64,000 bases of DNA from Actinopolyspora alba (GTDB lineage Bacteria; Actinomycetota; Actinomycetes; Mycobacteriales; Pseudonocardiaceae): assembly GCF_900112765.1 (NCBI RefSeq), contig NZ_FOMZ01000003.1:124001-188000 (forward strand), given 5' to 3'. Of this stretch, positions 45,330 through 56,130 are shown in pieces. The position numbers and the translations under genes were made by a program. Positions within the stretch are counted from its first letter, which is position 1. Each line of letters begins with the position of its first letter. The notes beneath the pieces were generated by a model that saw nothing but the letters and a program-made list of their open reading frames with translations, was not told where the DNA came from and did not search any database.

Positions 45330-46307
45330 GTGCAGCAGTCGCCACTGCTCTGGTTGGACGACATGTCGGTGCGTTTCGAACTGGGGCGGAGCCGTGGTTC
45401 CGAGACCGTGCACGCCGTCACCGACGCCAGGCTGCGACTGTTTCCCGGCCAGGTACTGGCGCTGGTGGGAGAGTCCGGCTGCGGCAAGTCCGTGCTCGCC
45501 TCCGCGCTGCTCGGGCTGCTGCCCGCCAACGCGTGGTCGCGTGGTCGTGCCCTGCTGAGTTCCGGAACGGACGAGGACGTCGAGTTGCTCGCGGCACCCG
45601 AGAGCGTGCTCGCGCGCGAGGTCAGGGGAAGGCGAGTCGGTCTCGTCCCCCAGTCCGCCGCGACCCACCTCACTCCGGTGCGTACCGCACGTGCCCAACT
45701 GTCCGAGGCGTTCCGTGAGCTGCGCGGTCGTGCCGACCGTGCCGAGGTGGAAGCGCTGGCCCGACGGGTCGGGTTGGATCCGGACGAGCTCGATCACTAT
45801 CCGCACGAGCTGTCCGGGGGCATGGCGCAGCGTGTCGCGGTGGCCTCGGCGCTGGTGGCCGAACCTCCGGTCGTCATCGCGGACGAGCCCACCACGGGAC
45901 TGGACAGACCGTTGGTCGAGCGTGTCACGGATCTGCTCGGCGAACTCGCCGATCGCGAAAGAGGAGTGTTGTTGATCACCCATGATCTGGACGCCGCCGC
46001 GCGGGTGGCCACCCACGTGGCGGTGATGTACGCCAGCCGGGTGGTGGAGAGCGGGCCCGCGGCCGAAGTGTTCGGGGAGCCCTGGCACCCCTACACGAAA
46101 CGGCTGCTGGGGGCGCTGCCGGAAGGTGGGTTTCAGCCCGTCCCCGGGCATCCGCCCGCTCTGACCGAGTTGGCCGAGCTCGAACGCGAGTGGGGCTGCG
46201 TGTTCTGCCTGCGTTGCCCCGAAACACCCGGGGTGGCGCCGTGCAACGGCGAGCCGCGGCTCGTCGAGCACGGGCGCAGGTCCGTCGCGGCGCATCCGCC
46301 GTGCTGA
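45330..46307 (+). CDS. ABC transporter ATP-binding protein (DppD/NikD family)
   Basis: The 325-residue ATPase has Walker A GESGCGKSV, Q-loop VPQSAATHLTPV, signature LSGGMAQRV and Walker B VVIADEPTTGLD, then the switch His in LLITHDLDAA. The C-terminal oligopeptide-transporter extension is present (PWHPYTKRLLGALPEGG, then the cysteines CVFCLRCPETPGVAPC), which in this family can bind an Fe-S cluster. It starts with GTG 45330 and ends overlapping the next start. Confidence 0.94.
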   Translation: MQQSPLLWLDDMSVRFELGRSRGSETVHAVTDARLRLFPGQVLALVGESGCGKSVLASALLGLLPANAWSRGRALLSSGTDEDVELLAAPESVLAREVRGRRVGLVPQSAATHLTPVRTARAQLSEAFRELRGRADRAEVEALARRVGLDPDELDHYPHELSGGMAQRVAVASALVAEPPVVIADEPTTGLDRPLVERVTDLLGELADRERGVLLITHDLDAAARVATHVAVMYASRVVESGPAAEVFGEPWHPYTKRLLGALPEGGFQPVPGHPPALTELAELEREWGCVFCLRCPETPGVAPCNGEPRLVEHGRRSVAAHPPC

Positions 46308-46942
46308 GCGCCAGGGGAGTGGTAGCGGGCTACGCCCGCGGCCGTGCCGTACTCGACGGAGTGGACGTGACCGTTCCCCGGGGGGCGGTTCGCGGTCTCG
46401 CCGGACCGAGCGGTTGCGGCAAATCCACGCTGGCCAGAGTGCTGGCACTGCTGCAGCGTCCGTGGTCGGGCACTGTCGAGCTGGACGGCCGCGAGATCCG
46501 GGGCGCGCGCTACTCGGTTCCCCGGGAGTCGCGCACCTCGGTGGGGATCGTTTTCCAGCAGCCCCGCCCCGCCGTGGACCCGCGTATGACGCTGCGCGAA
46601 ATCGTCTCGGAGCCACTGCGCGTCCGCGGTGCGCGGCAACCCCGAGCCCGCGTGGACGAGCTCGCCGAGACGACCGGTCTCGACGCGGAGCTGCTCGGCA
46701 GGATGCCGCACGAGGTCAGCGACGGCCAGCTGCAGCGTGCCTGCCTGGCACGTGCGATGGCCCCGCGTCCTCGTTACCTGATCTGCGACGAGATGACCGG
46801 GATGCTGGACGCCTCCACCACGGCCGCGCTCGTCCGCGTCGTGACCGGACGGGTGGCCGAGGAGGGAACCGGTGTGCTGGCCATCAGCCACGACGAGTCG
46901 CTGCTGCGCGCCTGGGCCGGTGACGACGTCATCCGGTGGTAG
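46301..46942 (+). CDS. ABC transporter ATP-binding protein, short (DppF/NikE family)
   Basis: The 213-residue second ATPase has Walker A GPSGCGKSTL, Q-loop VFQQPRPAVDPRM and Walker B YLICDEMTGMLD, with the switch His in LAISHDES. The signature is VSDGQLQRA rather than LSGGQ, and it lacks the C-terminal extension seen in its partner. It is shorter than typical DppF (~320). GTG 46301 overlaps the preceding gene by 7 bp; the longer upstream frame is not coding. Confidence 0.9.
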   Translation: MLSARGVVAGYARGRAVLDGVDVTVPRGAVRGLAGPSGCGKSTLARVLALLQRPWSGTVELDGREIRGARYSVPRESRTSVGIVFQQPRPAVDPRMTLREIVSEPLRVRGARQPRARVDELAETTGLDAELLGRMPHEVSDGQLQRACLARAMAPRPRYLICDEMTGMLDASTTAALVRVVTGRVAEEGTGVLAISHDESLLRAWAGDDVIRW

Positions 46943-47037
46943 GGCGGGGGAGTGTGGCAGGGTGAGGTGGTTGTCCGGTGTACTGTCGCCGCGTGTTGTG
47001 GTGGCCGTAGGCGCTCGATTGGTTGTGGAGAGCACTG

Positions 47038-47190
47038 ATGAGTGAACAGACCACGTTCATGCAATGGCGTGAACGAGCCAAAACCGAGATCCGTGACGAA
47101 CATCCGCAGCTGCGCTGGCTGCTGATCACAGCCGGAGTGGTCGTGGTGCTCGGGATCGTGCTGGGCGCCGCGGTGCTGCTGCTCCTCTGA
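47038..47190 (+). CDS. 50-residue single-pass membrane protein
   Basis: ATG 47038 to TGA 47188-47190. The first ~29 residues are polar (SEQTTFMQWRERAKTEIRDE), followed by LLITAGVVVVLGIVLGAAVL and a short Leu tail. It is therefore a small protein with a cytoplasmic N-terminus and one membrane helix at the C-terminus. GGAG lies about 8 bp upstream. It may be co-transcribed with or separate from the ABC operon; the function is unknown. Confidence 0.65.
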   Translation: MSEQTTFMQWRERAKTEIRDEHPQLRWLLITAGVVVVLGIVLGAAVLLLL

Positions 47191-47198
47191 CCGCTCGA

Positions 47199-47233
47199 GG
47201 TGGGGCGGTGTGTGCGAGACGCACCGCCCCACC
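47199..47233. terminator. Bidirectional terminator between the small membrane protein and the carboxypeptidase
   Basis: Perfect 12-bp inverted repeat GGTGGGGCGGTG (47199-47210) / CACCGCCCCACC (47222-47233) between two convergent stops. Confidence 0.8.
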
Positions 47234-47243
47234 CGTGATCCGG

Positions 47244-48500
47244 TCAGGCCCCCGCCTCGTTCAGCAACATCGCCACCGCTTCGTCGTTGCGAGCGGTTTC
47301 CCGCTCGATGACCTCGTCCGGCGGGTAGAAACCGCCGATTCCCCCGCTGCTCGGATACATCTCGAACGTGAACGAGAGTATGCCGTGTTCGGCCCACATC
47401 CAGTCGTTCACACTGCCGTCGGTGACGTAGAGGTCACTCGACTGCATCGGCGTGTACCCGTTGCTGCGGGCCATCGCGTTGCCCAGCTCGGCGAACCTGC
47501 GGTACTGCTCCCGTGTCATGCCCGGTGCCGTGTCCGCGGTGGTGTAGCCGTACGGCCACAGCACCAGCTCCGAGAAGCTGTGGAAATCGATGTGCGCGGT
47601 TATCCGTTGCCGTCCCTCCGCCTCGCGTGATTCGACGAAATCCCTTATCGCGGCGGTTTCCGGTGCGGAGAAGGGCGCCGGGCCACGGTAGGTCGGTTGA
47701 CTCGGGTTCCCGCTGGACCCGCCGCAGCAGCCCCACTTGTAGCCCCAGTTGCGGTTCAGGTCGACCGGAACGCTCTCCCGGTTGCGGCGCCAGGCCCGGT
47801 AGCCGTCGCCCGACACGTCGTAGGTCGCGCCGTCCGGGTTGACCATCGGGATTATCCAGATCTCCCGGCTGTCGACCGCGTTCGTGATGTCGGGATCGGA
47901 GCCGTGGTTGTCGGTGTAGCGCCGCAGGATGTGCAGGCACATCTCGGTCGTGAGGTGTTCTCTGGCGTGCTGGTTGCACGTGAACAGCACTTCAGGTTCG
48001 TTCTCGTCCGTCCCGGCGTTGTCGCTTATCTTGACCACCGGAATGTCCCTGCCCCGCGCCGAACGGCCCGCGCTCGTGCTGTCGACGATTTCCGCGTGTT
48101 CGGCCGCGGCCTCCTCGATCTCCGAAACCGTTTCGGAGTACGTGTGGTAGCCGCTGTCCTCGGGAGGGAAGTCGGCGGGCGAGGACTCCGGGCGAACGGG
48201 AGCGTCGGTCGCCGCGGGGAGGCGTCGCGGGCTCAGTCCCCGGTCACGCAGCCGCTCGGCCTGCGCCGGGGTGGCTTCGACGAAGGCGGTTTCCCCGGTT
48301 ACCGAAAGCACCAGCGCGCCGGTGCGATTGACAGCGGTGCGGGAAGCGGTGTCCGTGTTCGGGATCCGGTAGACGGCCCTGCTGGTGTCTTCCCCGGTGT
48401 GATCACTTCCCCGCGCGAACGCCGACTGGGTGGCAGGCAGCGACAGCAGGAGAGCGGTGACCGACAGTGCCACGGTTGTCCGTCGTCGTAGCGTGCGCAT
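47244..48500 (-). CDS. Secreted zinc carboxypeptidase (M14 family)
   Basis: The 418-residue protein has a signal peptide ([20 protein letters not shown], cleavage near AFA). A ~85-residue pro-region follows, then the M14 catalytic domain. The zinc ligands are in [13 protein letters not shown] (H-x2-E) and the His of [20 protein letters not shown]. The catalytic Glu is in [20 protein letters not shown] and [16 protein letters not shown] are typical of the actinobacterial secreted carboxypeptidase T-like group. ATG 48500 has GGAGG upstream; an earlier in-frame start (48518) is less likely. Confidence 0.94.
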   Translation of the reverse strand: MRTLRRRTTVALSVTALLLSLPATQSAFARGSDHTGEDTSRAVYRIPNTDTASRTAVNRTGALVLSVTGETAFVEATPAQAERLRDRGLSPRRLPAATDAPVRPESSPADFPPEDSGYHTYSETVSEIEEAAAEHAEIVDSTSAGRSARGRDIPVVKISDNAGTDENEPEVLFTCNQHAREHLTTEMCLHILRRYTDNHGSDPDITNAVDSREIWIIPMVNPDGATYDVSGDGYRAWRRNRESVPVDLNRNWGYKWGCCGGSSGNPSQPTYRGPAPFSAPETAAIRDFVESREAEGRQRITAHIDFHSFSELVLWPYGYTTADTAPGMTREQYRRFAELGNAMARSNGYTPMQSSDLYVTDGSVNDWMWAEHGILSFTFEMYPSSGGIGGFYPPDEVIERETARNDEAVAMLLNEAGA

Positions 48501-48813
48501 GTTCCTCCGATCGATCACGGATTCGGTGCCCCCACCGAGGTTCGCCGCGATTACGCTTCGTCACAACATGCGTACGTATGAGAGTGGGGCCGTTTTTCGT
48601 GTCAGGATCCCCTGCCGGTACGGCCTGCTTGCCGGTCCGGGCGAGCACCCGAGCCGAGACACGGCCTCGGAACGATGTCTCAGGGGCGTCGCGGTACGGC
48701 CCGCTCGTCCGGAAGGCGCCCGGACGTCGTGTCGAGGAGGTGGAGCTGCCGACGGAGCCGGGCAGGAGTACGGATACCCTGGTTCGCAGCAACGTTTCGC
48801 GGAGGGAAGTCCC
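48501..48813. promoter_or_regulatory. Divergent promoter region, carboxypeptidase / hisD
   Basis: About 310 bp without a supported gene. It carries the divergent promoters of the M14 gene and the histidine operon. A near-palindrome CATGCGTACGTATG at about 48569 could be an operator. GGAGGGA (48801-48807) is the hisD ribosome site. I see no histidine attenuator peptide. Confidence 0.4.
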
Positions 48814-50136
48814 ATGCTCAGCCGTATCGACCTGCGCGGTCGGGAACCGTCCGTCGGTGAGCTACGCGGTCGGCTGCCACGTGCCGGTATGGACGTGGAA
48901 CACGCGCTGCCCGCCGTGCGGCCGCTGCTCGACGACATCGCCGAGCGGGGTGCCGCCGCGGCCCTGGACCACACCGAGCGGTTCGACTCCGTGCGTCCCG
49001 AGCGGGTACGGGTCCCTGACACGGAGCTGCGTGCGGCTCTGGAGGAACTGGATCCCTCGATCCGCACCGCGCTCGAGGAGTCCGTGCGTCGAGCCAGGAA
49101 GGTGCATGCCGAGCAGCGGCGCACCGACGTCACCACCGAGGTCGCCGACGGCGGCACGGTGACCGAACGCTGGGTGCCGGTCTCCAGGGTCGGGCTCTAC
49201 GCCCCGGGTGGGCTGGCGGTGTATCCCTCCAGCGTCGTGATGAACGTGGTTCCGGCGCAGGCGGCGGGTGTGGAGTCGCTGGTGGTGTGCTCACCGCCAC
49301 AGCCGGAGTTCGGTGGCAGGCCGCACCCGACCATCCTCGCCGCCGCCGCGTTGCTCGGCGTCGACGAGGTGTGGGCGGTCGGTGGTGCCCAGGCGGTGGG
49401 GCTGCTCGCCTACGGCGGTTCCGACACCGACGGGCGAGAGCTGCTTCCGGTGGACATGGTCACCGGACCGGGCAACGTCTACGTCACCGCGGCGAAACGA
49501 CAGCTGCGGAACATCATCGGCATCGATGCCGAGGCGGGACCGACCGAGATCGCCGTGCTGGCCGACGAAACGGCCGATCCGGTACACGTCGCCACCGATC
49601 TGATCAGTCAGGCCGAACACGACACGCTGGCCGCCAGCGTGCTGGTGACCACTTCCGAGGAACTGGCCGACGCGGTCGACCGACGGCTGGCGGAACGCGT
49701 TCCCGCGACCAAGCACACCGAGCGGATCCGCACCGCGTTGACCGGGGAGCAGTCCGGCTGCGTGCTTACCTCCTCGATCGCCGACGGGATCCGTGTCGTC
49801 GACGCCTACGCGGCCGAGCACCTGGAGATCCAGACCGCCGAGGCTTCCCGGGTGGCCGCCGGGGTGCGCAACGCGGGCGCGATCTTCGTCGGCCCTTACG
49901 CGCCGGTATCGCTCGGCGACTACTGCGCCGGCTCGAATCACGTGCTGCCCACGGGTGGGTGCGCCCGGCATTCCTCCGGGCTGAGCGTGCAGAGCTTCCT
50001 GCGCGGCATTCACGTGGTCGACTACAGCGAGCGGGCCCTGCGTGAGGTCACCGAGCAGGTGGTCGCGCTGGCCGATGCCGAGGACCTTCCCGCGCACGGT
50101 GAAGCCGTCACAGCACGGTTCGAACGACCCGGTTGA
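48814..50136 (+). CDS. hisD: Histidinol dehydrogenase HisD
   Basis: HisD performs the last two oxidations of L-histidinol to L-histidine, using Zn and NAD. The 440-residue length is normal. [35 protein letters not shown] and [17 protein letters not shown] are the family signature, and [10 protein letters not shown] and [20 protein letters not shown] contain zinc and active-site residues. ATG 48814 has GGAGGGA upstream. First gene of hisD-hisC-hisB; hisC follows after 45 bp. Confidence 0.97.
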   Translation: MLSRIDLRGREPSVGELRGRLPRAGMDVEHALPAVRPLLDDIAERGAAAALDHTERFDSVRPERVRVPDTELRAALEELDPSIRTALEESVRRARKVHAEQRRTDVTTEVADGGTVTERWVPVSRVGLYAPGGLAVYPSSVVMNVVPAQAAGVESLVVCSPPQPEFGGRPHPTILAAAALLGVDEVWAVGGAQAVGLLAYGGSDTDGRELLPVDMVTGPGNVYVTAAKRQLRNIIGIDAEAGPTEIAVLADETADPVHVATDLISQAEHDTLAASVLVTTSEELADAVDRRLAERVPATKHTERIRTALTGEQSGCVLTSSIADGIRVVDAYAAEHLEIQTAEASRVAAGVRNAGAIFVGPYAPVSLGDYCAGSNHVLPTGGCARHSSGLSVQSFLRGIHVVDYSERALREVTEQVVALADAEDLPAHGEAVTARFERPG

Positions 50137-51911
<1,775 letters not shown>

Positions 51912-52074
51912 CCGGTTCGGAACGGTGAACCGGTTCCGCGTCGGTTGTCCGGTCCGTAGCGGCGCGGAACCTCCCGCCGTCCCGTGAGCGGGAGGTCGCG
52001 CCGTCGTCCGGTCGCGCCTGGGCGCCCCGGCGCCCAGGCATCACACGAGCGGGTGGAATCGCTGGGCGACTCCC

Positions 52075-52170
52075 TTGACAACACCGCGATACGGTCGCAT
52101 TGTCGCTCATTAAGCAACATAGTGTGCATTACGCAACAACAGTGTTGCCGCTTTGACAATGGTGTCAAGG
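52075..52170 (+). promoter_or_regulatory. AT-richer leader with nested inverted repeats upstream of the cysteine-synthase-like gene
   Basis: TTGACA (52075-52080) is a consensus -35 box; a reasonable -10 is CATAGT near 52118 if spacing is relaxed, or another element. Downstream lies TTGACA-ATGG-TGTCAA (52152-52167), a perfect 6-bp inverted repeat ending 11 bp before the start codon. GCAACA/TGTTGC also occur as an inverted pair (52113-52147). Such repeats beside a start codon suggest an operator. Confidence 0.5.
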
Positions 52171-52178
52171 GAGAGCGC

Positions 52179-53126
52179 ATGACCGGATCACCGCTGGCCG
52201 GGGCGAGGCCACCGGCCGTTCCCGAGTCCCCCGCCGACGTCGGTTCCGTGCTGGAAGCGGTCGGCGATACTCCGTTGCTGCGTATCGAGGGAATCCGGGT
52301 CAAGCTGGAGTTCCTCAACCCGTCTGGTTCGATCAAGGCGCGCATCGCCACCTACATGATCGAGCGAGCCGAACGGGAGGGACTGCTGCGTCCCGGCGAC
52401 ACCATCGTGGAAGCCAGCAGTGGTAACACCGGCAACGCCATGAGCATGGTGGCCGCCGTTAAGGGATACCCGATGCTGGTGGTGATGCCGTGCAACGTCA
52501 GCACCGAACGTGCCGCCATCTCACGTGCTTTCGGCGCCGAAGTCCGTACCACCGGCGACTTCCACGTCAACGACGCGCTGCGCACCGCACGCGAGCTCGG
52601 TGCGCAACCCGGCTACTTCGCGCCGCAGCAGTTCGACAGCGAGTGGAACGTCGACGAGAACCGCGGCTGGCTCGGTCCGGAGATCCTGCGGCAGCTTCCT
52701 CCCGGAGTCCTGCCCGACGCGGTGGTCGGCGGTGTCGGCACCGGTGGAACGATCGTCGGGGTGGGGCAGGCGTTCCGCGCTGTCAACCCGGGATGTCGGG
52801 TCGTGGCCGTGGAGCCCAACGAGTCGTGCACCCTGGCGTGCGGTGAGATCGACAAGCATCTGATCGAGGGCATCTCGGACGGCTTCGTGCCGGGAGTGTT
52901 CGACAGGCACCGCCACGAGGTGGACGAGATCATGGCCGTGGACAGTGCCGACGCCATCGAGCAGTCCCGCGAGCTCGGAAGACGATACGGCTTGTTCGTG
53001 GGGCCCTCCTCGGGGGCGCATCTGCTCGCCGCCAAACGGTTGCGGAGCGCCAGGCCGGAGTTGGGGGAGATCGTGACCTTCCTCGCGGACGAAGGAGAAA
53101 AGTATCTCACCGAACATTTCACTTGA
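52179..53126 (+). CDS. Cysteine-synthase-family PLP enzyme (CysK/CBS-like)
   Basis: The 315-residue fold-type II PLP protein has GDTPLLRIEG, then VKLEFLNPSGSIKARIATYM with the PLP lysine, IVEASSGNTGNAMSMVA, VGGVGTGGTIVGVGQAFR, and the PLP-phosphate and ring motif GPSSGAHLLAA. The usual NPxGSVKDR is NPSGSIKAR here, with Ala instead of the conserved Asp, and the N-terminus is shorter than in CysK. The reaction (O-acetylserine, O-phosphoserine or cystathionine synthesis) is therefore uncertain. Start ATG 52179. It lies between the two his blocks. Confidence 0.85.
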   Translation: MTGSPLAGARPPAVPESPADVGSVLEAVGDTPLLRIEGIRVKLEFLNPSGSIKARIATYMIERAEREGLLRPGDTIVEASSGNTGNAMSMVAAVKGYPMLVVMPCNVSTERAAISRAFGAEVRTTGDFHVNDALRTARELGAQPGYFAPQQFDSEWNVDENRGWLGPEILRQLPPGVLPDAVVGGVGTGGTIVGVGQAFRAVNPGCRVVAVEPNESCTLACGEIDKHLIEGISDGFVPGVFDRHRHEVDEIMAVDSADAIEQSRELGRRYGLFVGPSSGAHLLAAKRLRSARPELGEIVTFLADEGEKYLTEHFT

Positions 53127-53299
53127 GAACCACAACACCCGTTGCCCGGGTGGTCGGTTAGCCGGCACGTGAGTCGGCGCCTTGCTGTGTTGGGCCGGCT
53201 CTTGAGTAGCGATCTACGCGGCGAGCGGCCCGGCCTCGCGATGCATCCGACTCACGCACCGGGGAACCCCTGTTACCGGGGCGCCGCTACGGTTTTCGA

Positions 53300-53440
53300 G
53301 CGACGCGTGGGGTTCCGGGTTGGTAGGGGTCTCGTTTTTGAGCATGGCGTGTAGGAGGCCGCCGCTTCGGGTGTTTCGACACGGGTCGTGCTGGCGTTTA
53401 CGGCGTGACAGCGCGATGATGTAGCTGTTCGACCAGTGAA
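53300..53440 (-). pseudogene. Possible decayed transposase C-terminus (IS110-like)
   Basis: Translation on the minus strand gives YIIALSRRKRQHD and then GLLHAMLKNETPTNPEP. This resembles the C-terminal 'ALARRRxxVLHAMLRxGTPY' region of IS110-type transposases, apparently interrupted. Nothing else of an insertion sequence is visible, and the likeness is from memory only. The whole 53127-53467 gap otherwise holds no supported gene. Confidence 0.25.
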
Positions 53441-53467
53441 TTCGCGGCGAAAGGCGGGGTGGATCAC

Positions 53468-55792
53468 GTGAGCCGGCGTGGCCCCGAGAAGGACATCGAC
53501 GAATCGGAACTCGAAGTGCACGGCCGCGAGAAATCCGCTGCCGGGGTGCGGGGAGTGGTGGTTTCACTCACCCGGAGCCTGCGACAGATGGGGCCGGTAC
53601 GTACCGCCAGGACCCTGCCGTTGCTGAATCAGCGCAGTGGATTCGACTGCCCCGGTTGCGCATGGCCCGAACCGAGGGAGGCCGAGGGCGGTTCCCGCAA
53701 GTGGGTGGAATTCTGCGAGAACGGCGCCAAGGCCGTCGCCGAGGAGGCCACCACCCGCACCGTCGGTCCCGAGTTCTTCGACAGCCACTCGATCGAGGAC
53801 CTCGCGGAACGAACCGACTACTGGCTGGGGCAACAGGGGCGCCTGACCCAGCCGGTGATCCGGCGCGAGGGGGACACCCACTACCGCCCGATCGACTGGC
53901 AGCGGGCGTTCGAGGTCATAGCGGACAAGCTCCGCGAGGTCGGGCCGGAGCGCACCTCGTTCTACACCTCGGGGCGGGCGAGCAACGAGGCGGCCTTCTG
54001 CTACCAGCTGCTGGCGCGCTCGTTCGGCACCAACAACCTGCCCGACTGCTCGAACATGTGCCACGAGTCCTCCGGAACCGCCCTGAGCGAGACCATCGGC
54101 GTGGGCAAGGGCTCGGTCACCCTCTCCGACATCGAACACGCCGATCTCGTCGTGGTCATGGGGCAGAACCCGGGGACCAACCATCCCCGCATGCTGAGCT
54201 CATTGGAGCGCACCAAGCACAACGGTGGCCGGATCCTGGCGATCAACCCGCTGCCGGAAACCGGATTGATGCGATTCAGCAACCCCCAGAACGTCCGGGG
54301 AGTGGCCGGATCCGGCACCCCGCTCGCCGACGAGTTCGCCCAGATCCGCATCGGCGGTGACCTGGCGCTGTTCAAAGCACTCGGTGCCCTGCTGCTGCGG
54401 TTCGAGGACGAGTCACCCGGCACGGTGCTGGACCGCGAGTTCATCGAGGAACACACGCACGGTTTCGCCGAGTTCGCCGCGCGCGGGCGGGACATCGACT
54501 GGCAGGAGGTCGAGCGGCTGACCGGCCTGGAGCAGCAGCAGATCGAGCGTATCGCCCGGATGCTCGCCGACTCGCGCTCGACCGTGGTCTGCTGGGCGAT
54601 GGGGCTCACCCAGCACCGGCAGGCCGTCCCCACCATTCGCGAGATCGTCAACGTACAGCTGTTGCGGGGCATGATCGGCAAACCCGGGGCGGGACTGTGC
54701 CCCGTGCGGGGTCACTCCAACGTGCAGGGCGACCGCACCATGGGAATCTGGGAACGCATGCCGGAGTCCTTCCTGTCCGCGCTGGACGAGGAGTTCGGGC
54801 TCTCGGTTCCCCGCGAGCCCGGTCGGGACACGGTGGAGACGCTGCGTGCCATGCACGACGGAAGCTGCACCGCGTTCTTCGCGCTCGGTGGTAACTTCGC
54901 CGCGGCCACACCGGACAGCGCCGCCACCGAGGCCGCGCTGCGCGCCTGCGAACTCACCGTGCAGGTCTCCACCAAGCTCAACCGTTCGCACGTGGTTCCG
55001 GGACGGACCGCGCTCATCCTGCCCACGCTCGGTCGAACCGAACGCGATCGGCAGGCCGGTGGGGAGCAGTTCGTCACCGTCGAGGACTCGATGTCGGTGG
55101 TGCACGGTTCCCGGGGACGGCTGGACCCCGCCTCGCCCGATCTGCTGTCCGAGGTGGCCATCGTGTCCGAACTGGCACGGACGCTGCTCGGCGAGGACCA
55201 CCCGGTTCCGTGGCGGGAGTTCGAGAACGACTACGACCGCGTCCGCGAGAGCATCGCCCGCGTGGTCCCCGGCTGCGCCGGTTACAACAACCGGGTACGT
55301 GAACCCGACGGATTCGTGCTGCCGCACCCCCCACGTGACAGCAGGACGTTCCCGACCGCCACCGGAAAGGCCAATTTCACGGACAACGTTCCGGACATGA
55401 TCCACGTCCCGGAGGGCAGGCTGCTGCTGCAGAGCCTGCGCAGTCACGATCAGTACAACACCACGATCTACGGGCTCTCGGACCGGTACCGCGGGGTGGA
55501 GAACGCGCGACGCGTCGTGCTGGTCAACCCCGTCGACATCGCCGAACTCGGCCTCGCCGACGGGCAGACCGTGGACCTCGTCTCGGAATGGGCGGACGGT
55601 TCCGGCGGCATCGAGGAACGCAGGGCCGATTCGTTCCGGGTGGTCGGCTACGCGACCCCGCGTGGCTGCGTGGCGGCCTACTATCCGGAGGCCAACCCGC
55701 TGGTTCCGCTGGACTCGGTGGCGGAGTACTCCAACACGCCGGTCTCCAAGGCCGTGGTGGTTCGGTTGGACCCCGGCCGGACGGCGGTGTGA
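53468..55792 (+). CDS. FdhF/YdeP family molybdopterin oxidoreductase
   Basis: The protein has about 774 residues from GTG 53468 (alternative GTG 53459). Near the N-terminus SGFDCPGCAWPEPR is the YdeP-family signature, followed by the molybdopterin domains: SFYTSGRASNEAAFCYQLLA, LPDCSNMCHESSGTALSETI, VVMGQNPGTNHPRML, GKPGAGLCPVRGHSNVQGDR and a C-terminal MopB-binding barrel (LLLQSLRSHDQYNTTIYGLS). In E. coli YdeP supports acid resistance; physiological substrates are unknown. It has no visible Fe-S cluster of the formate dehydrogenase type beyond CPGC. It stands alone. Confidence 0.93.
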   Translation: MSRRGPEKDIDESELEVHGREKSAAGVRGVVVSLTRSLRQMGPVRTARTLPLLNQRSGFDCPGCAWPEPREAEGGSRKWVEFCENGAKAVAEEATTRTVGPEFFDSHSIEDLAERTDYWLGQQGRLTQPVIRREGDTHYRPIDWQRAFEVIADKLREVGPERTSFYTSGRASNEAAFCYQLLARSFGTNNLPDCSNMCHESSGTALSETIGVGKGSVTLSDIEHADLVVVMGQNPGTNHPRMLSSLERTKHNGGRILAINPLPETGLMRFSNPQNVRGVAGSGTPLADEFAQIRIGGDLALFKALGALLLRFEDESPGTVLDREFIEEHTHGFAEFAARGRDIDWQEVERLTGLEQQQIERIARMLADSRSTVVCWAMGLTQHRQAVPTIREIVNVQLLRGMIGKPGAGLCPVRGHSNVQGDRTMGIWERMPESFLSALDEEFGLSVPREPGRDTVETLRAMHDGSCTAFFALGGNFAAATPDSAATEAALRACELTVQVSTKLNRSHVVPGRTALILPTLGRTERDRQAGGEQFVTVEDSMSVVHGSRGRLDPASPDLLSEVAIVSELARTLLGEDHPVPWREFENDYDRVRESIARVVPGCAGYNNRVREPDGFVLPHPPRDSRTFPTATGKANFTDNVPDMIHVPEGRLLLQSLRSHDQYNTTIYGLSDRYRGVENARRVVLVNPVDIAELGLADGQTVDLVSEWADGSGGIEERRADSFRVVGYATPRGCVAAYYPEANPLVPLDSVAEYSNTPVSKAVVVRLDPGRTAV

Positions 55793-55911
55793 CGGCCCGG
55801 TCTCCGTGCGCGGAACTCGTGAAGCACCACTGCTAGGCTCCCGCCGCGGGTGGTCGGCGCTTCCGTGCCGACCACTGCCCGCCGAGACCGCCACGAGAGG
55901 TTTGCCCAGCT

Positions 55912-56067
55912 GTGCGTGATTTCCTGCCGATCATCCTGCTCGCGGTCGCGGGCTTCCTGGCCGGCGGTTCCTACTCGATGTGGAAGACCGCACGGGTTCC
56001 CGCCGTGATACTCGCGGCGGGTGCGGTGCTGGCGCTGGCGGGCGGAGTGCTCTGGATGTCGTGGTGA
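55912..56067 (+). CDS. 51-residue two-pass membrane protein
   Basis: GTG 55912 to TGA 56065-56067 gives RDFLPIILLAVAGFLAGGSY, then TARVPAVILAAGAVLALAGG. Two hydrophobic segments separated by a short charged turn form a helical hairpin. High-GC third positions and clear membrane topology support coding. Function unknown; it is tandem with the YdeP-type gene and convergent with the GntP gene, with a hairpin between them. Confidence 0.7.
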   Translation: MRDFLPIILLAVAGFLAGGSYSMWKTARVPAVILAAGAVLALAGGVLWMSW

Positions 56068-56073
56068 GGCCGG

Positions 56074-56104
56074 GCTCGCGACGTGGCAGGACCACGCCGC
56101 GAGC
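56074..56104. terminator. Bidirectional terminator downstream of the GntP-family gene
   Basis: Composite inverted repeat GCTCGCG-a-CGTGG (56074-56086) / CCACG-c-CGCGAGC (56092-56104) with a 5-nt loop. It lies between two convergent genes. Confidence 0.75.
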
Positions 56105-56130
56105 GTCCGGACGGCCGCGGGGTGCCGTGA

